A stretch of 64,000 bases of DNA from contig OX638344.1 of NCBI GenBank assembly GCA_951813555.1, positions 3,225,076 through 3,289,075 of the forward strand, in the 5' to 3' direction. A program made the translations under genes and the position numbers. Origin of the DNA: an uncultured Acidimicrobiales bacterium. Lineage in GTDB: Bacteria > Actinomycetota > Acidimicrobiia > Acidimicrobiales > Bin134. The notes beneath the pieces were generated by a model that did no database searches, was not told the origin of the DNA, and saw only the letters and a list, made by a program, of their open reading frames with translations. This document shows, in pieces, positions 1 through 7,450 of this stretch. Position 1 is the stretch's first letter, and each line of letters opens with the position of its first letter.

Positions 1-1119
1 TTGAGCTTCGGCCTCACTGCGCCACTTGATCATGGACTGATCGTCAGAGCCGGAGTAGGCGAAGTTGGAAGTGTTGTCCCGCATGATCTGGATGAAAGCG
101 CCGTACTCCGACTGGGTGGTGAAGCCGCTGATACCGGGCTCTCCGTCAATGACGACGCCGATCTCCTGGAAGGCCCTTACCTGAGGCATAGACGTAGCGA
201 TGGTTGAGGGCAGATCGGAGGGAATCAAATACACGCCGTTGAGCTCCGAAGACACGTTCTCGAGGAGGTACTGCACGTGGCCGACCTGACTCTGCACGGC
301 CCGGTCGCCGGTGCCGGCGTAGGGACATTCGCTGTTGGGCCGACTAGTAGCGAACGTCACGACCGAGCATTGGTGCGGCGGCTCAGTGGTGATGTAGGCG
401 AAGTCGGGTACTCCGATTTCGTTGCCTTGAGCATCGGCGCAGCTCTGTAGATCGGTGGTGTCTAGAGCGAATAGCGCCGTCGTGCCCACCAGCGCAAACG
501 CTTCTTCACAGGCCACCAGGAAACCATTGGTGGTCTCGGTGGGGTTGATGGCCGAGTCGTGCTCGAGGACTTCGATTTGGCGGCAAGCCAGGCCGCCCTC
601 GGAGTTCACCTGGTTGGCCCACGCCTTGACCCCGTCGATGGAGCCTTGGAACAGGCCGGGGGCCAGCGGGGAGCCGACATCGGCCATTACCAGCACGGTG
701 ATGGTGTCGGAGGTGATCCCGATGTCGGTGGCCTCGAGGTCCACGGCCTCACACGGGTCGACTTCGGGTTCTTCGGTGGCCACTGGCTCGGCGTCGGACT
801 CGTCCATCTCGTCGTCCATGGAATCGTCCATCTCATCGTCCATGGAGTCGTCGCCCATGTCGTCGCCCATGGAATCGTCCATCGAGTCGTCGCCCATGGA
901 ATCGTCCATGTCGTCGCCCATGGAATCGTCCATCGAGTCGTCGCCCATGGAATCGTCCATGTCGTCAGCCGTGCCGCCCGATTCGTCCATGGAATCGTCT
1001 GGAGCTTCGGTAGGCGCAGCCGCAGGGGCCGAGCCGCCTGAATCGTCGTTGCCGCCGCAGGAAACCGCGACCAAAGCGAAGATGGCCAGAAGGCCTATAG
1101 TCCAACGGAGATGCTTCAC
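1..1119 (-). CDS. ABC transporter substrate-binding lipoprotein, C-terminus cut by window edge
   Basis: Reading leftward from a GTG at 1119 gives 373 codons that run off the window. The N-terminus is a lipoprotein signal: Lys/Arg, a hydrophobic stretch, then lipobox AVSC with the lipidated Cys near residue 21. A low-complexity linker of repeated MDDSMGDD-like units follows (residues about 45-110). The rest resembles the periplasmic-binding fold of Leu/Ile/Val (LivJ-type) receptors, with the phrases GITSDTITV, VNSEGGLACRQIEV and CEEAFALVGTTAL. A purine-rich SD (AAGGGGG, 1124-1130) supports the GTG start. Expected role is capture of an amino-acid-like or other small solute outside the membrane for an ABC importer. 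Permease genes are not in view, so the substrate is unknown. Confidence 0.8.
   Translation of the reverse strand, partial: MKHLRWTIGLLAIFALVAVSCGGNDDSGGSAPAAAPTEAPDDSMDESGGTADDMDDSMGDDSMDDSMGDDMDDSMGDDSMDDSMGDDMGDDSMDDEMDDSMDDEMDESDAEPVATEEPEVDPCEAVDLEATDIGITSDTITVLVMADVGSPLAPGLFQGSIDGVKAWANQVNSEGGLACRQIEVLEHDSAINPTETTNGFLVACEEAFALVGTTALFALDTTDLQSCADAQGNEIGVPDFAYITTEPPHQCSVVTFATSRPNSECPYAGTGDRAVQSQVGHVQYLLENVSSELNGVYLIPSDLPSTIATSMPQVRAFQEIGVVIDGEPGISGFTTQSEYGAFIQIMRDNTSNFAYSGSDDQSMIKWRSEAEAQ
799..966 (-). repeat. Asp/Met-rich coding tandem repeat in the lipoprotein linker
   Basis: Two units of 27 and 24 bp alternate. Together they form a 51-bp unit present twice almost perfectly (866-916 and 917-967), flanked by shorter variants. 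All units are multiples of three, so the frame is kept. The encoded stretch is MDDSMGDDSMDDSMGDD-like, highly acidic and Met-rich, between the lipid anchor and the binding domain. It is probably a flexible spacer. Copy number should vary between strains by slippage. Confidence 0.85.
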
Positions 1120-1231
1120 GTTTCCCCCTTCAATGGACCGGCGCGCTTCTCTTGACGGCGTACCGGCTATACAACGCGGCAGACAGTCTTACCCATGCCA
1201 CCGTTCTTGCGCCACCTGCGGAAGCACCAAG

Positions 1232-1303
1232 CTCGGGAGGGAGGACTCGAACCCCCAATATCGGGACCAGAACCCGGTGTGTTGCCTATTACACCACTCC
1301 CGA
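1232..1303 (-). tRNA. tRNA-Gln (anticodon CTG)
   Basis: On the minus strand a 72-nt cloverleaf can be drawn: acceptor TCGGGAG pairs with CTCCCGA, D-stem GTGT/ACAC, anticodon loop TTCTGGT with anticodon CTG, and T-arm GGGGG-TTCGAGT-CCTCC. Position 27-43 of the anticodon stem is a C-A mismatch. CCA is not encoded; the discriminator base is G. It lies just downstream of gltX on the same strand. In bacteria lacking GlnRS, GluRS charges tRNA-Gln with Glu and GatCAB amidates it, so the adjacency may be meaningful. Confidence 0.93.
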
Positions 1304-1363
1304 GAGCAGCGGCCAGTGTACTCCCCCGCCTCTGCTGAGGAACAACGCATTAGAACAGGAGGA

Positions 1364-2716
1364 TCAGAGTTGGGAGCGGGCATTCCGCAGTCGGCGGAGG
1401 ACCTCTTCTCTGCTCAGGTGCTGCACCATCGGTTCGAACAGCGGGGGCCCTACTGAGCGGCCGGTGACGGCTACTCGGACGGGGGCTTGGGATTTGGAGC
1501 GGTTGACGCCGTGGGCCTCGCCTGCCGCGAAAACGGCGTCTTTGACGGTGTCGGGTTCCCAGGGGCAATCGGCTAGGGCGACGATGGTGCGGTCGAGGAT
1601 CTCGGCGGACGCCCTGCCCCGCACGACCGACTTGTCCCAGGACTTTTCGTCCATAGGCGGCTCGGGGCAGAACAACCAATCCAACTGGGGAATGATGCCT
1701 GACAGGGTGCGTAGCTTCTCTTGCACCAGCGGAATCATCGAGGCCGCCACGTCGGGCCGGTAGCACTCGGGGGGCCAGGGGACCTGGTCGGATTCCAGAT
1801 ATGGGGCCAGCGCTCCCAGCAGCTCCTCGGAGTCGAGCTCTCGGATATACACCCCGTTGAAGTGCTCCAGTTTGGCCAGGTCGAAGAAGGCCGGCGCCTT
1901 GTTCACGTCCTCCAGCCGGAACTGCCCGATGATCTCGGCCATGGGCCGGATCTCCACCTCATCGCGCGGCCCCCAGCCCAAAAGGGCCAGGTAATTGGCC
2001 ATCGCCGAAGCCAAATAGCCCCGCTGCCGGTAGCTCTCCAACGACACGTCGTCGCGGCGCTTCGACAGCTTCTTGCGCTGCTCGTTCACCAGCAGGGGCA
2101 GGTGGGCATAGGCCGGCGGGGTGGTCCCCAGCGCCTGGGCCACCAATACTGCTCGGGGGGTGCTCGACAGCAGGTCCTCGCCGCGAATGGCGTGGGTGAT
2201 GGCCATGTCGGCGTCGTCAACGGCGTTGGCCAGCACGAATGTGGGCGAGCCGTCGGAGCGCCAGATCACGAAATCGCCCAACTGGGCGTGGTCCACCGCA
2301 ACCTCGCCTCGGATTACGTCGTCGATCACCGTGGTGCCCTGCTGGGTCCGAAACCGCACCGCCCGACCGTCGGCCATCTCGCTGCCGGGCAACTCGTTGT
2401 CGTCGGCATCGCAGAGATAGGCCCGACCGTCGTCCAGCAGCTGCTGCACCGCCTCCCGGTGACGCTCCCGGCGCTCCGACTGGTAGTACGGCCCCTCGTC
2501 GTAGTCGATACCCAGCCATGCCAGGTATTCGAAGATGGCGTCGGTCAGCTCGGGACGGTTGCGGCTCTCGTCGGTGTCTTCGATCCGCAGCACCATGGTC
2601 CCGCCAGTGGTGCGGGCAAACAGCCAGTTGAACAGCGCCGTTCGGGCCGAGCCGACGTGGAGGTAGCCGGTGGGCGACGGCGCGAACCGGACTCGCGGCA
2701 GCTCAGCCGAGCTCAC
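1364..2716 (-). CDS. gltX: glutamyl-tRNA synthetase
   Basis: 450-residue class I aminoacyl-tRNA synthetase that attaches glutamate to tRNA-Glu, and possibly tRNA-Gln. The N-terminus has VRFAPSPTGYLHVGSART with the HIGH-type signature HVGS. The KMSKS-type loop is KLSKRRDD near residue 240. LRIEDTDESR and the glutamate-binding region are intact. The C-terminal anticodon-binding part is typical in length, and the zinc-binding Cys set of some GluRS is not obvious. The ATG at 2716 overlaps the stop of the upstream gene by 4 nt (ATGA), indicating translational coupling. tRNA-Gln follows 60 bp downstream. The sequence seen here does not decide whether the enzyme is discriminating or non-discriminating. 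Confidence 0.96.
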   Translation of the reverse strand: MSSAELPRVRFAPSPTGYLHVGSARTALFNWLFARTTGGTMVLRIEDTDESRNRPELTDAIFEYLAWLGIDYDEGPYYQSERRERHREAVQQLLDDGRAYLCDADDNELPGSEMADGRAVRFRTQQGTTVIDDVIRGEVAVDHAQLGDFVIWRSDGSPTFVLANAVDDADMAITHAIRGEDLLSSTPRAVLVAQALGTTPPAYAHLPLLVNEQRKKLSKRRDDVSLESYRQRGYLASAMANYLALLGWGPRDEVEIRPMAEIIGQFRLEDVNKAPAFFDLAKLEHFNGVYIRELDSEELLGALAPYLESDQVPWPPECYRPDVAASMIPLVQEKLRTLSGIIPQLDWLFCPEPPMDEKSWDKSVVRGRASAEILDRTIVALADCPWEPDTVKDAVFAAGEAHGVNRSKSQAPVRVAVTGRSVGPPLFEPMVQHLSREEVLRRLRNARSQL

Positions 2717-3237
2717 TGGTGGGTCAGCAGATTGGATCTGTCTGCGGCACAGGCGGCCTCGACTTCGCTGGGAGGCATCCGCAGAACCGATTCTGGCACC
2801 AGGCCCACCAGGTGCCGGGCCTCGGCGTAGTGGTGGGGATGGCTGACACCGGCGAACAGCTCCTTTCGCCAGGCCACCAGCGGATTGTCAGGGGCTGGGG
2901 GCAAGAATCCGAATACTCGCAAGGCCACGTCTAAGTCAGCAGCCACCGGCGCCCTGCCAAACAAAGCAGCCCGCTTCAGTGCCACCCCCACGCATCCGGC
3001 GATGGCATCGGCGGCGTGCTCTCCTGGGCTCAGCAGCAGTTCGCTCTCGAAGCGACGGGCCAGCCGGAGGGCGTAGCCCTGGTCGGGTCCGGGCACCCCC
3101 AGCCCGGCACCTATGGGCTGACCCTCGGTCAGCTCGGCCGGCCGGTCGGCCAGCCACGGCTGAGGCCTGCGGGGCGGCGAGACATAATGACGGTCGGCTA
3201 CTGCGGTGTCATTGGGGACATAGTCAGGCGCGGCCAT
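2713..3237 (-). CDS. conserved protein of unknown function upstream of gltX
   Basis: 174 residues from the ATG at 3237 (MAAPDYVPND). Family not recognised. The first third is Pro-rich. The remainder is helical, with LARRFESELLLSPGEHAADAIAGC and a C-terminal part containing WRKELFAGV and LVGLVPESVLRMPP. No signal peptide, membrane segment or catalytic motif is evident. An in-frame ATG at 3261 is possible, but the first ATG codons of this gene are duplicated 40 bp upstream (3277), which points to MAAPDYV as the ancestral N-terminus. It sits between cimA and gltX and overlaps gltX by 4 nt, so it is probably co-transcribed and translationally coupled. Confidence 0.75.
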   Translation of the reverse strand: MAAPDYVPNDTAVADRHYVSPPRRPQPWLADRPAELTEGQPIGAGLGVPGPDQGYALRLARRFESELLLSPGEHAADAIAGCVGVALKRAALFGRAPVAADLDVALRVFGFLPPAPDNPLVAWRKELFAGVSHPHHYAEARHLVGLVPESVLRMPPSEVEAACAADRSNLLTHQ

Positions 3238-3280
3238 CGCCACCCCCCGGAGCTTCGACATAGTCAGGCGCGGCCATCGC
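3217..3280 (-). repeat. 40-bp-period duplication of a translation start at the cimA junction
   Basis: Twenty-four identical bases occur at 3217-3240 and 3257-3280. Each copy contains, on the minus strand, GCGATGGCCGCGCCTGAC, the start of the gene at 3237. The upstream copy follows the cimA stop codon (3280-3282) by two bases. The period of 40 puts the two ATG codons in different frames. Confidence 0.9.
3224..3277 (-). CDS. 17-codon mini-ORF made by the junction duplication
   Basis: ATG at 3277, two bases after the cimA stop and preceded by GAGGGTAGCG, opens MAAPDYVEAPGGGDGRA and stops at 3224, 13 bases inside the true downstream gene. Its first seven residues copy those of the gene at 3237. 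Translation is plausible because it holds the ancestral ribosome-binding context. No function is implied beyond possible coupling of cimA to the next gene. Confidence 0.3.
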   Translation of the reverse strand: MAAPDYVEAPGGGDGRA

Positions 3281-4932
3281 TACCCTCGGCTTTCTTTGTC
3301 GGCACCGTCTTCGCTGTGAAGCAGCCCGTACACCAGGCTGTCGACCAATGCCTGCCAACTGGCTTCCACGATGTTGGTGGACACCCCGATGGTGGTCCAA
3401 ACCCGGTCGCCGTTGGTGGAGTCGATAATCACCCGGGTCACCGCCGCAGTGCCCGCCGCGGTGTCCAACACCCGCACCTTGTAGTCGATGAGGGAGATCG
3501 ACCGGAACGCCGGATAGCGGTCGCCCAATGCCAACATCAGCGCCGCGTGCAGGGCGTTGACCGGCCCGTTGCCCTCGCCGGTGGCCACTTTGCGCTCGCC
3601 GCCTACGTGGAGCTTCACGGTGGCCTCGGTGTCCATTTCCACCGCCACCTCATTCCAGGCCCGCGCCCCCGTACCCGACCGGTGCTCGGTGGCCACCTTG
3701 AACGACTCCAGCTCGAAGAACGGCTGCGTCCACCCCGATGCCCCCCGCATCAGGAGCTCCAAAGAGGCGTCGGCCACCTCGAAGTGGTAGCCGGCGTGCT
3801 CCAGTTTCTTGAGGGTGTCCACGATCTCGCCGACTGCTTTGCCGTCGAGGTCGAGGCCCAGCTCTTCGGCTTTGAGCTCCACCGTCGAGCGCCCCGCCAT
3901 CTCCGACACCACGAACCGGGTGCCATTGCCCACCGCCGCCGGGTTGATGTGCTCATAGGCATCCGGCCGCCGGGATATGGCGCTGGTGTGTAGGCCGGCC
4001 TTATGGGCAAAGGCCGACGACCCCACATAAGCCTGCTGGGGGTCGGGCGTGAAATTGACCAGCTCGGCCACATGGTGCGATACCGCGGTGAGCCGCTCCA
4101 GCCGATCGGGTGGGACCGTCTCCACCCCCATCTTGAGGCTGAGGTTGGCGATAATGGGCACCAGGTTGCAGTTCCCGGTGCGCTCGCCGTAGCCGTTAAT
4201 GGTGCCCTGCACCTGGGTGGCCCCGGCTCGAACACCGGATAGGGCGTTGGCCACCCCGCAACCGGTGTCGTCGTGGAGGTGGACTCCTACCGGTGTGTCC
4301 AGGTAGTCGACCACTGCTCCCACGATGTCCTCCACCCGGGTGGGCAGCGAGCCCCCGTTGGTGTCGCACAGCACCAGCCGGTCGGCTCCGGCCACCGCGG
4401 CCGCTTCCAACACCGCCAAGCTGTACTCCGAGTTGTCCTGGTAGCCGTCAAAGAAGTGCTCGGCATCGAAGAACACCCGCATGCCGTTCTCCTTCAGGAA
4501 CCGCACCGAGTCGGCCACCATGGCCACCCCTTCGTCCAAGGTGGTCCGCAGGGCCTCGAGTACGTGGTAGTCCCAGCACTTCCCCACGATGCAGGCCACC
4601 TCGGTGCCCGAGGCCACCAGGTTGGCCAGCGTGAGGTCTTCGTCGGTTCGTCCTTTCACCCGGCGAGTGGAGCCGAAGGACACCAGGGTGCTGGTCACCA
4701 AATCCAGCTCGTCGCGGGCCCGGGCGAAGAACTCGTCGTCTTTGGGGTTGGAACCGGGCCATCCGCCTTCGATGTAGTGGACGCCGAGGGAGTCGAGCTG
4801 GCGGGCGATGCGGAGCTTGTCCTCCACCGTGAGGGAGATCCCCTCGAGCTGGCTCCCGTCGCGAAGGGTGGTGTCGTAGATCTCTACAGAGCTGGGCAGG
4901 GACCGGGAACCGGCCGCCTCAACGGTCGACAT
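3280..4932 (-). CDS. cimA: (R)-citramalate synthase
   Basis: 550 residues from the ATG at 4932 (MSTVEAAGSRSL). It condenses pyruvate and acetyl-CoA to (R)-citramalate, the threonine-independent entry to isoleucine. The DRE-TIM metallolyase barrel begins VEIYDTTLRDGSQLEG. VHLHDDTGCGVANAL carries the metal-binding HxH-type region, followed by GTINGYGERTGNCNL. The C-terminal part from about residue 390 is a LeuA-type allosteric dimer domain. Citramalate synthases of this family start DTTLRDG(S/A)Q(L/G)EG, whereas the LeuA elsewhere in the window has the actinobacterial form. An upstream in-frame ATG at 5133 would lie wholly inside ilvE in another frame and is rejected. The start overlaps ilvE by 14 nt, so the genes form one operon. 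Confidence 0.93.
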   Translation of the reverse strand: MSTVEAAGSRSLPSSVEIYDTTLRDGSQLEGISLTVEDKLRIARQLDSLGVHYIEGGWPGSNPKDDEFFARARDELDLVTSTLVSFGSTRRVKGRTDEDLTLANLVASGTEVACIVGKCWDYHVLEALRTTLDEGVAMVADSVRFLKENGMRVFFDAEHFFDGYQDNSEYSLAVLEAAAVAGADRLVLCDTNGGSLPTRVEDIVGAVVDYLDTPVGVHLHDDTGCGVANALSGVRAGATQVQGTINGYGERTGNCNLVPIIANLSLKMGVETVPPDRLERLTAVSHHVAELVNFTPDPQQAYVGSSAFAHKAGLHTSAISRRPDAYEHINPAAVGNGTRFVVSEMAGRSTVELKAEELGLDLDGKAVGEIVDTLKKLEHAGYHFEVADASLELLMRGASGWTQPFFELESFKVATEHRSGTGARAWNEVAVEMDTEATVKLHVGGERKVATGEGNGPVNALHAALMLALGDRYPAFRSISLIDYKVRVLDTAAGTAAVTRVIIDSTNGDRVWTTIGVSTNIVEASWQALVDSLVYGLLHSEDGADKESRG

Positions 4933-5839
4933 GCTCGTTCCAGTGCCGATATTGGGCCTGCCGGCCCCGCACCGCGTCCTGGAACACCTCTTGGATCTTG
5001 CGGGTGATCGGGCCGGGGTCGCCGATCTCGCGGTCATCCACCGACCGGATGGGCACGACCTCGGCTGCGGTGCCCGACAAGAAGGCCTCGTCGGCCAGAT
5101 ACAGGTCGCTGCGCAGCAGGTTGTCGGCCACATAGGGAATACCCAAATCAGAGGCCATGGTACGGATGGCGTCCTGGGTGATTCCCTCCAGGGCCCCCAC
5201 CGATGTGGGCGGGGTGATGATGGTGCCGTCGCGCACCACGAACAGGTTCTCGCCGGTGCACTCGCTCACAAAGCCCTGGGGCGACAGCAAGATGGCTTCG
5301 TCATAGCCGGCCTTCACTGCCTGCACCTTGGCCAGCTGGCTGTTGATGTAGTGACCGCACCCCTTGGCCGCGGTGGGCATGGAGTTGGGGTCGTGGCGCT
5401 GCCAGGAGCTGACCATCAGCCGCACCCCGTTCCTGATCCCCTCATCGCCCAGATAGGCGCCCCACGGCCACACCGCGATGGCCACGTTCACCTGGCACGG
5501 CAGCGGGTTCAACCCCATCTCGCCGTAGCCCAGGTAGGCCAGCGGGCGGATGTAGCCGCTGGTCATCTTGTTGACCCTCACGGTTTCTTTAGTGGCGGCC
5601 ACCAACTCCTCCACCGTGTAGGGAATCTCGATCTGGAGAATCTTGGCGCTGGCGAACAGGCGGCGGATGTGGGGGGTAAGCCGGAACACGGCGGCACCCT
5701 CGTCGGTCTCATAAGCCCGAATGCCCTCGAAAACGCCGTTGCCGTAGTGAAGCGTGTGGGTGAGAACATGCACGGTGGCGTCCGCCCAGTCCACCAGCTC
5801 GCCATCCATCCACACCTTCTCCGTGGTCTCGATTGGCAT
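4919..5839 (-). CDS. ilvE: branched-chain amino acid aminotransferase
   Basis: 306 residues, fold-type IV PLP aminotransferase that makes the last step of Ile, Leu and Val synthesis. Signatures: HYGNGVFEGIRAY near the N-terminus, the PLP lysine K159 in TAAKGCGHYINSQLAK, and the phosphate-binding segment ECTGENLFVV followed by LEGITQDAI. Length equals the usual 300-310. The ATG at 5839 is preceded by GAGAGGAAC, a reasonable SD. It is transcribed after leuB and before cimA. Confidence 0.96.
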   Translation of the reverse strand: MPIETTEKVWMDGELVDWADATVHVLTHTLHYGNGVFEGIRAYETDEGAAVFRLTPHIRRLFASAKILQIEIPYTVEELVAATKETVRVNKMTSGYIRPLAYLGYGEMGLNPLPCQVNVAIAVWPWGAYLGDEGIRNGVRLMVSSWQRHDPNSMPTAAKGCGHYINSQLAKVQAVKAGYDEAILLSPQGFVSECTGENLFVVRDGTIITPPTSVGALEGITQDAIRTMASDLGIPYVADNLLRSDLYLADEAFLSGTAAEVVPIRSVDDREIGDPGPITRKIQEVFQDAVRGRQAQYRHWNEHVDR

Positions 5840-5885
5840 CGTGCTCAGTTCCTCTCTGGATTCACAGCTTTGCTATTCGCCGGAC

Positions 5886-6866
5886 CTATACCCGCTCGGC
5901 GATGGCATCGCCGATGTCGGTGGTGGTCCCATATTGAGTTGTCGGGTCGGCACAGGCAGCCCGAATCCGACTGGCGGCGTCGGTCTCGCCCAAGAACTCA
6001 ACCATCATCGCGGCCGACAAAATCGCGGCGGTGGGGTTGGCCCGACCGGTGCCCACAATATCGGGTGCCGAGCCGTGAACCGGCTCAAACATCGACGGCC
6101 CGGTGCGATCGGGGTTCAGGTTGGCCGAGGCGGCCAGCCCTATACCGCCGGAAACCGCCCCTCCTAGATCGGTGAGGATGTCGCCGAACAGGTTGTCGGT
6201 CACGATCACGTCGTAGCTCTTGGGGTCTTCTACGAAGTAGATGCAGGCGGCGTCCACGTGGTTGTAGGCAGTGGCCACGTCGGGATACTCCTCGGCCACC
6301 TCATTGAACGTCCGCTCCCAGAGGTCGCCGGCGAAGGTCAACACGTTGGTCTTGTGCACCAGGGTCAAGTGGCGCCCCGGACGGCTGCGGGCCAGCTCGA
6401 AGGCGTAGCGCACGCAGCGCTCCACCCCGAACCGGGTGTTGACCGACCCCTGGGTGGCCACCTCGTGCGGGGTGTTGCGGCGCAAGAACCCGCCCTCGCC
6501 CGCGTAAGTGCCCTCGGTGTTCTCTCGTATCACCTCGAATTCGAAGGAGCCGTCGGGATCCCGGAATGGACGGCGGTTTATGTACAGATCGAGCTCGAAG
6601 CGCATCCGCAGCAAGAGCCCCCGCTCAATGACCCCGGGGGGCACGTCGGGAGTCCCCACCGCCCCCAGGTAGAGGGCGTCCAGTCCCCGCCACTCCTCCA
6701 TGATCTCGTCGGTCAGCACGGTGCCGTCCCGCAGATAGCGGGCGCCTCCGAGGTCGTAAGCCACCGTGTCGAGCTCCACGCCAGCCGCAGTCAGAACCTT
6801 CAGGCCCTCGGCGACGACCTCAGGGCCTATGCCATCGCCGCCAACAACTCCAATTACGTGGGCCAT
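5886..6866 (-). CDS. leuB: 3-isopropylmalate dehydrogenase
   Basis: 326 residues, short actinobacterial form of the NAD-dependent beta-decarboxylating dehydrogenase that converts 3-isopropylmalate to 2-ketoisocaproate. Motifs: GGDGIGPEVVAEGL at the N-terminus, RRPF and EFEVIRENTEGTYAG in the middle, the catalytic lysine in HKTNVLT, the metal-binding VTDNLFGDILTDLG and the NAD pocket GSAPDIVGTGRANPTA. A leaderless-type -10 box (TATTCT) lies 8 nt before the ATG, making leuB the first gene of the leuB-ilvE-cimA operon. Divergent from greA. Confidence 0.94.
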   Translation of the reverse strand: MAHVIGVVGGDGIGPEVVAEGLKVLTAAGVELDTVAYDLGGARYLRDGTVLTDEIMEEWRGLDALYLGAVGTPDVPPGVIERGLLLRMRFELDLYINRRPFRDPDGSFEFEVIRENTEGTYAGEGGFLRRNTPHEVATQGSVNTRFGVERCVRYAFELARSRPGRHLTLVHKTNVLTFAGDLWERTFNEVAEEYPDVATAYNHVDAACIYFVEDPKSYDVIVTDNLFGDILTDLGGAVSGGIGLAASANLNPDRTGPSMFEPVHGSAPDIVGTGRANPTAAILSAAMMVEFLGETDAASRIRAACADPTTQYGTTTDIGDAIAERV

Positions 6867-6874
6867 GGACCATC

Positions 6875-6880
6875 AGAATA
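6875..6880 (-). promoter_or_regulatory. leuB -10 box (leaderless type)
   Basis: Minus-strand TATTCT followed by exactly 8 nt and the leuB ATG. No SD lies in the 8 nt, so the transcript probably begins at the start codon. No good -35 is visible. Confidence 0.55.
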
Positions 6881-6908
6881 CGAATACGGAGACTCTGAAA
6901 GCGAACAC

Positions 6909-6914
6909 TAAACT
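6909..6914 (+). promoter_or_regulatory. greA -10 box (leaderless type)
   Basis: TAAACT then 8 nt (GGTTGACT) and ATG at 6923. It shares a 56-bp divergent intergenic region with the leuB promoter. Confidence 0.55.
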
Positions 6915-6922
6915 GGTTGACT

Positions 6923-7396
6923 ATGCCGGAAACCCATGAACTGTCGCAAACGGCATACGACCGTTTGAATGCCGAGTTCGAGCAGCTCACCACGGTCGGG
7001 CGGGTGGACATCGCCCGCAAGATCGAAGCGGCCCGCGAGCTGGGCGATTTGAGTGAGAACGGCGACTACCACGCGGCCAAAGACGAGCAGGGCAAAATGG
7101 AGACCCGTATCGCCCAGCTCGGCGCGCTGCTGAGGAATTGCCGAATCGTTGAGGCAGGCGACGGGACCACCGTAGCGGTGGGTTCGGTGGTCACCGTGGC
7201 CCACGACGGAGATTCCAATGATGTCGAGACCTATCTGGTGGGATCGATCGAAGAGCGCCATGACGGCCTCGACGTGATCTCTCCCGCCTCTCCGATGGGG
7301 TCGGCCATCTTGGGGGCAAGAGTGGGTGACACCTTGTCCTATGAGAGCCCCGCTGGGGGCACGCTTACCGTGCAAATCGTGTCCCTTGAGCAGTAG
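6923..7396 (+). CDS. greA: transcription elongation factor GreA
   Basis: 157 residues from the ATG at 6923. It rescues backtracked RNA polymerase by stimulating transcript cleavage. The N-terminal coiled coil carries the functional tip LGDLSENGDYHAAKDEQ, with the acidic D and E residues that act in the RNAP secondary channel. The C-terminal FKBP-like domain ends in PAGGTLTVQIVSLEQ. A TTG two codons earlier is possible, but the -10 to ATG spacing favours 6923. Its last codons and stop are duplicated 49 bp downstream. Confidence 0.94.
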   Translation: MPETHELSQTAYDRLNAEFEQLTTVGRVDIARKIEAARELGDLSENGDYHAAKDEQGKMETRIAQLGALLRNCRIVEAGDGTTVAVGSVVTVAHDGDSNDVETYLVGSIEERHDGLDVISPASPMGSAILGARVGDTLSYESPAGGTLTVQIVSLEQ

Positions 7397-7450
7397 CGGC
7401 GCCCTCCTCCGGGGAGCAGGTCGGACGGTCTCCCTTGAGCAGTAGCGGCG
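7382..7450 (+). repeat. 49-bp-period duplication of the greA / hydrolase stop-start junction
   Basis: The 20-mer TCCCTTGAGCAGTAGCGGCG occurs at 7382-7401 and 7431-7450. The first copy is the greA end (Ser-Leu-Glu-Gln-stop). In both copies TTGAGCAG is also the start codon context of the hydrolase, so start and stop overlap. Confidence 0.92.
7386..7445 (+). CDS. 19-residue mini-ORF between greA and the hydrolase
   Basis: TTG at 7386, overlapping the greA stop, opens [19 protein letters not shown] and ends at the duplicated TAG (7443-7445), which overlaps the TTG of the hydrolase at 7435. The first five residues match the hydrolase N-terminus and the last four match the greA C-terminus. It would keep ribosomes re-initiating across the duplicated segment. 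Expression is unproven. Confidence 0.3.
   Translation: MSSSGALLRGAGRTVSLEQ

Noticed and set aside
455..1456. Long plus-strand ORF with SSMESS repeats
   Set aside because: It is the antisense shadow of the MDDSM repeat of the lipoprotein gene and also runs through the tRNA-Gln gene.
4932..5133. 67-residue N-terminal extension of cimA
   Set aside because: The stretch is Cys/Arg/Pro-rich noise lying inside ilvE in another frame; homologues begin near MSTVEAAGSRSL.
4931..6175. 414-codon plus-strand ORF across ilvE and leuB
   Set aside because: Antisense to two clear enzymes; composition shows the G+C-driven open antisense frame typical of this genome.
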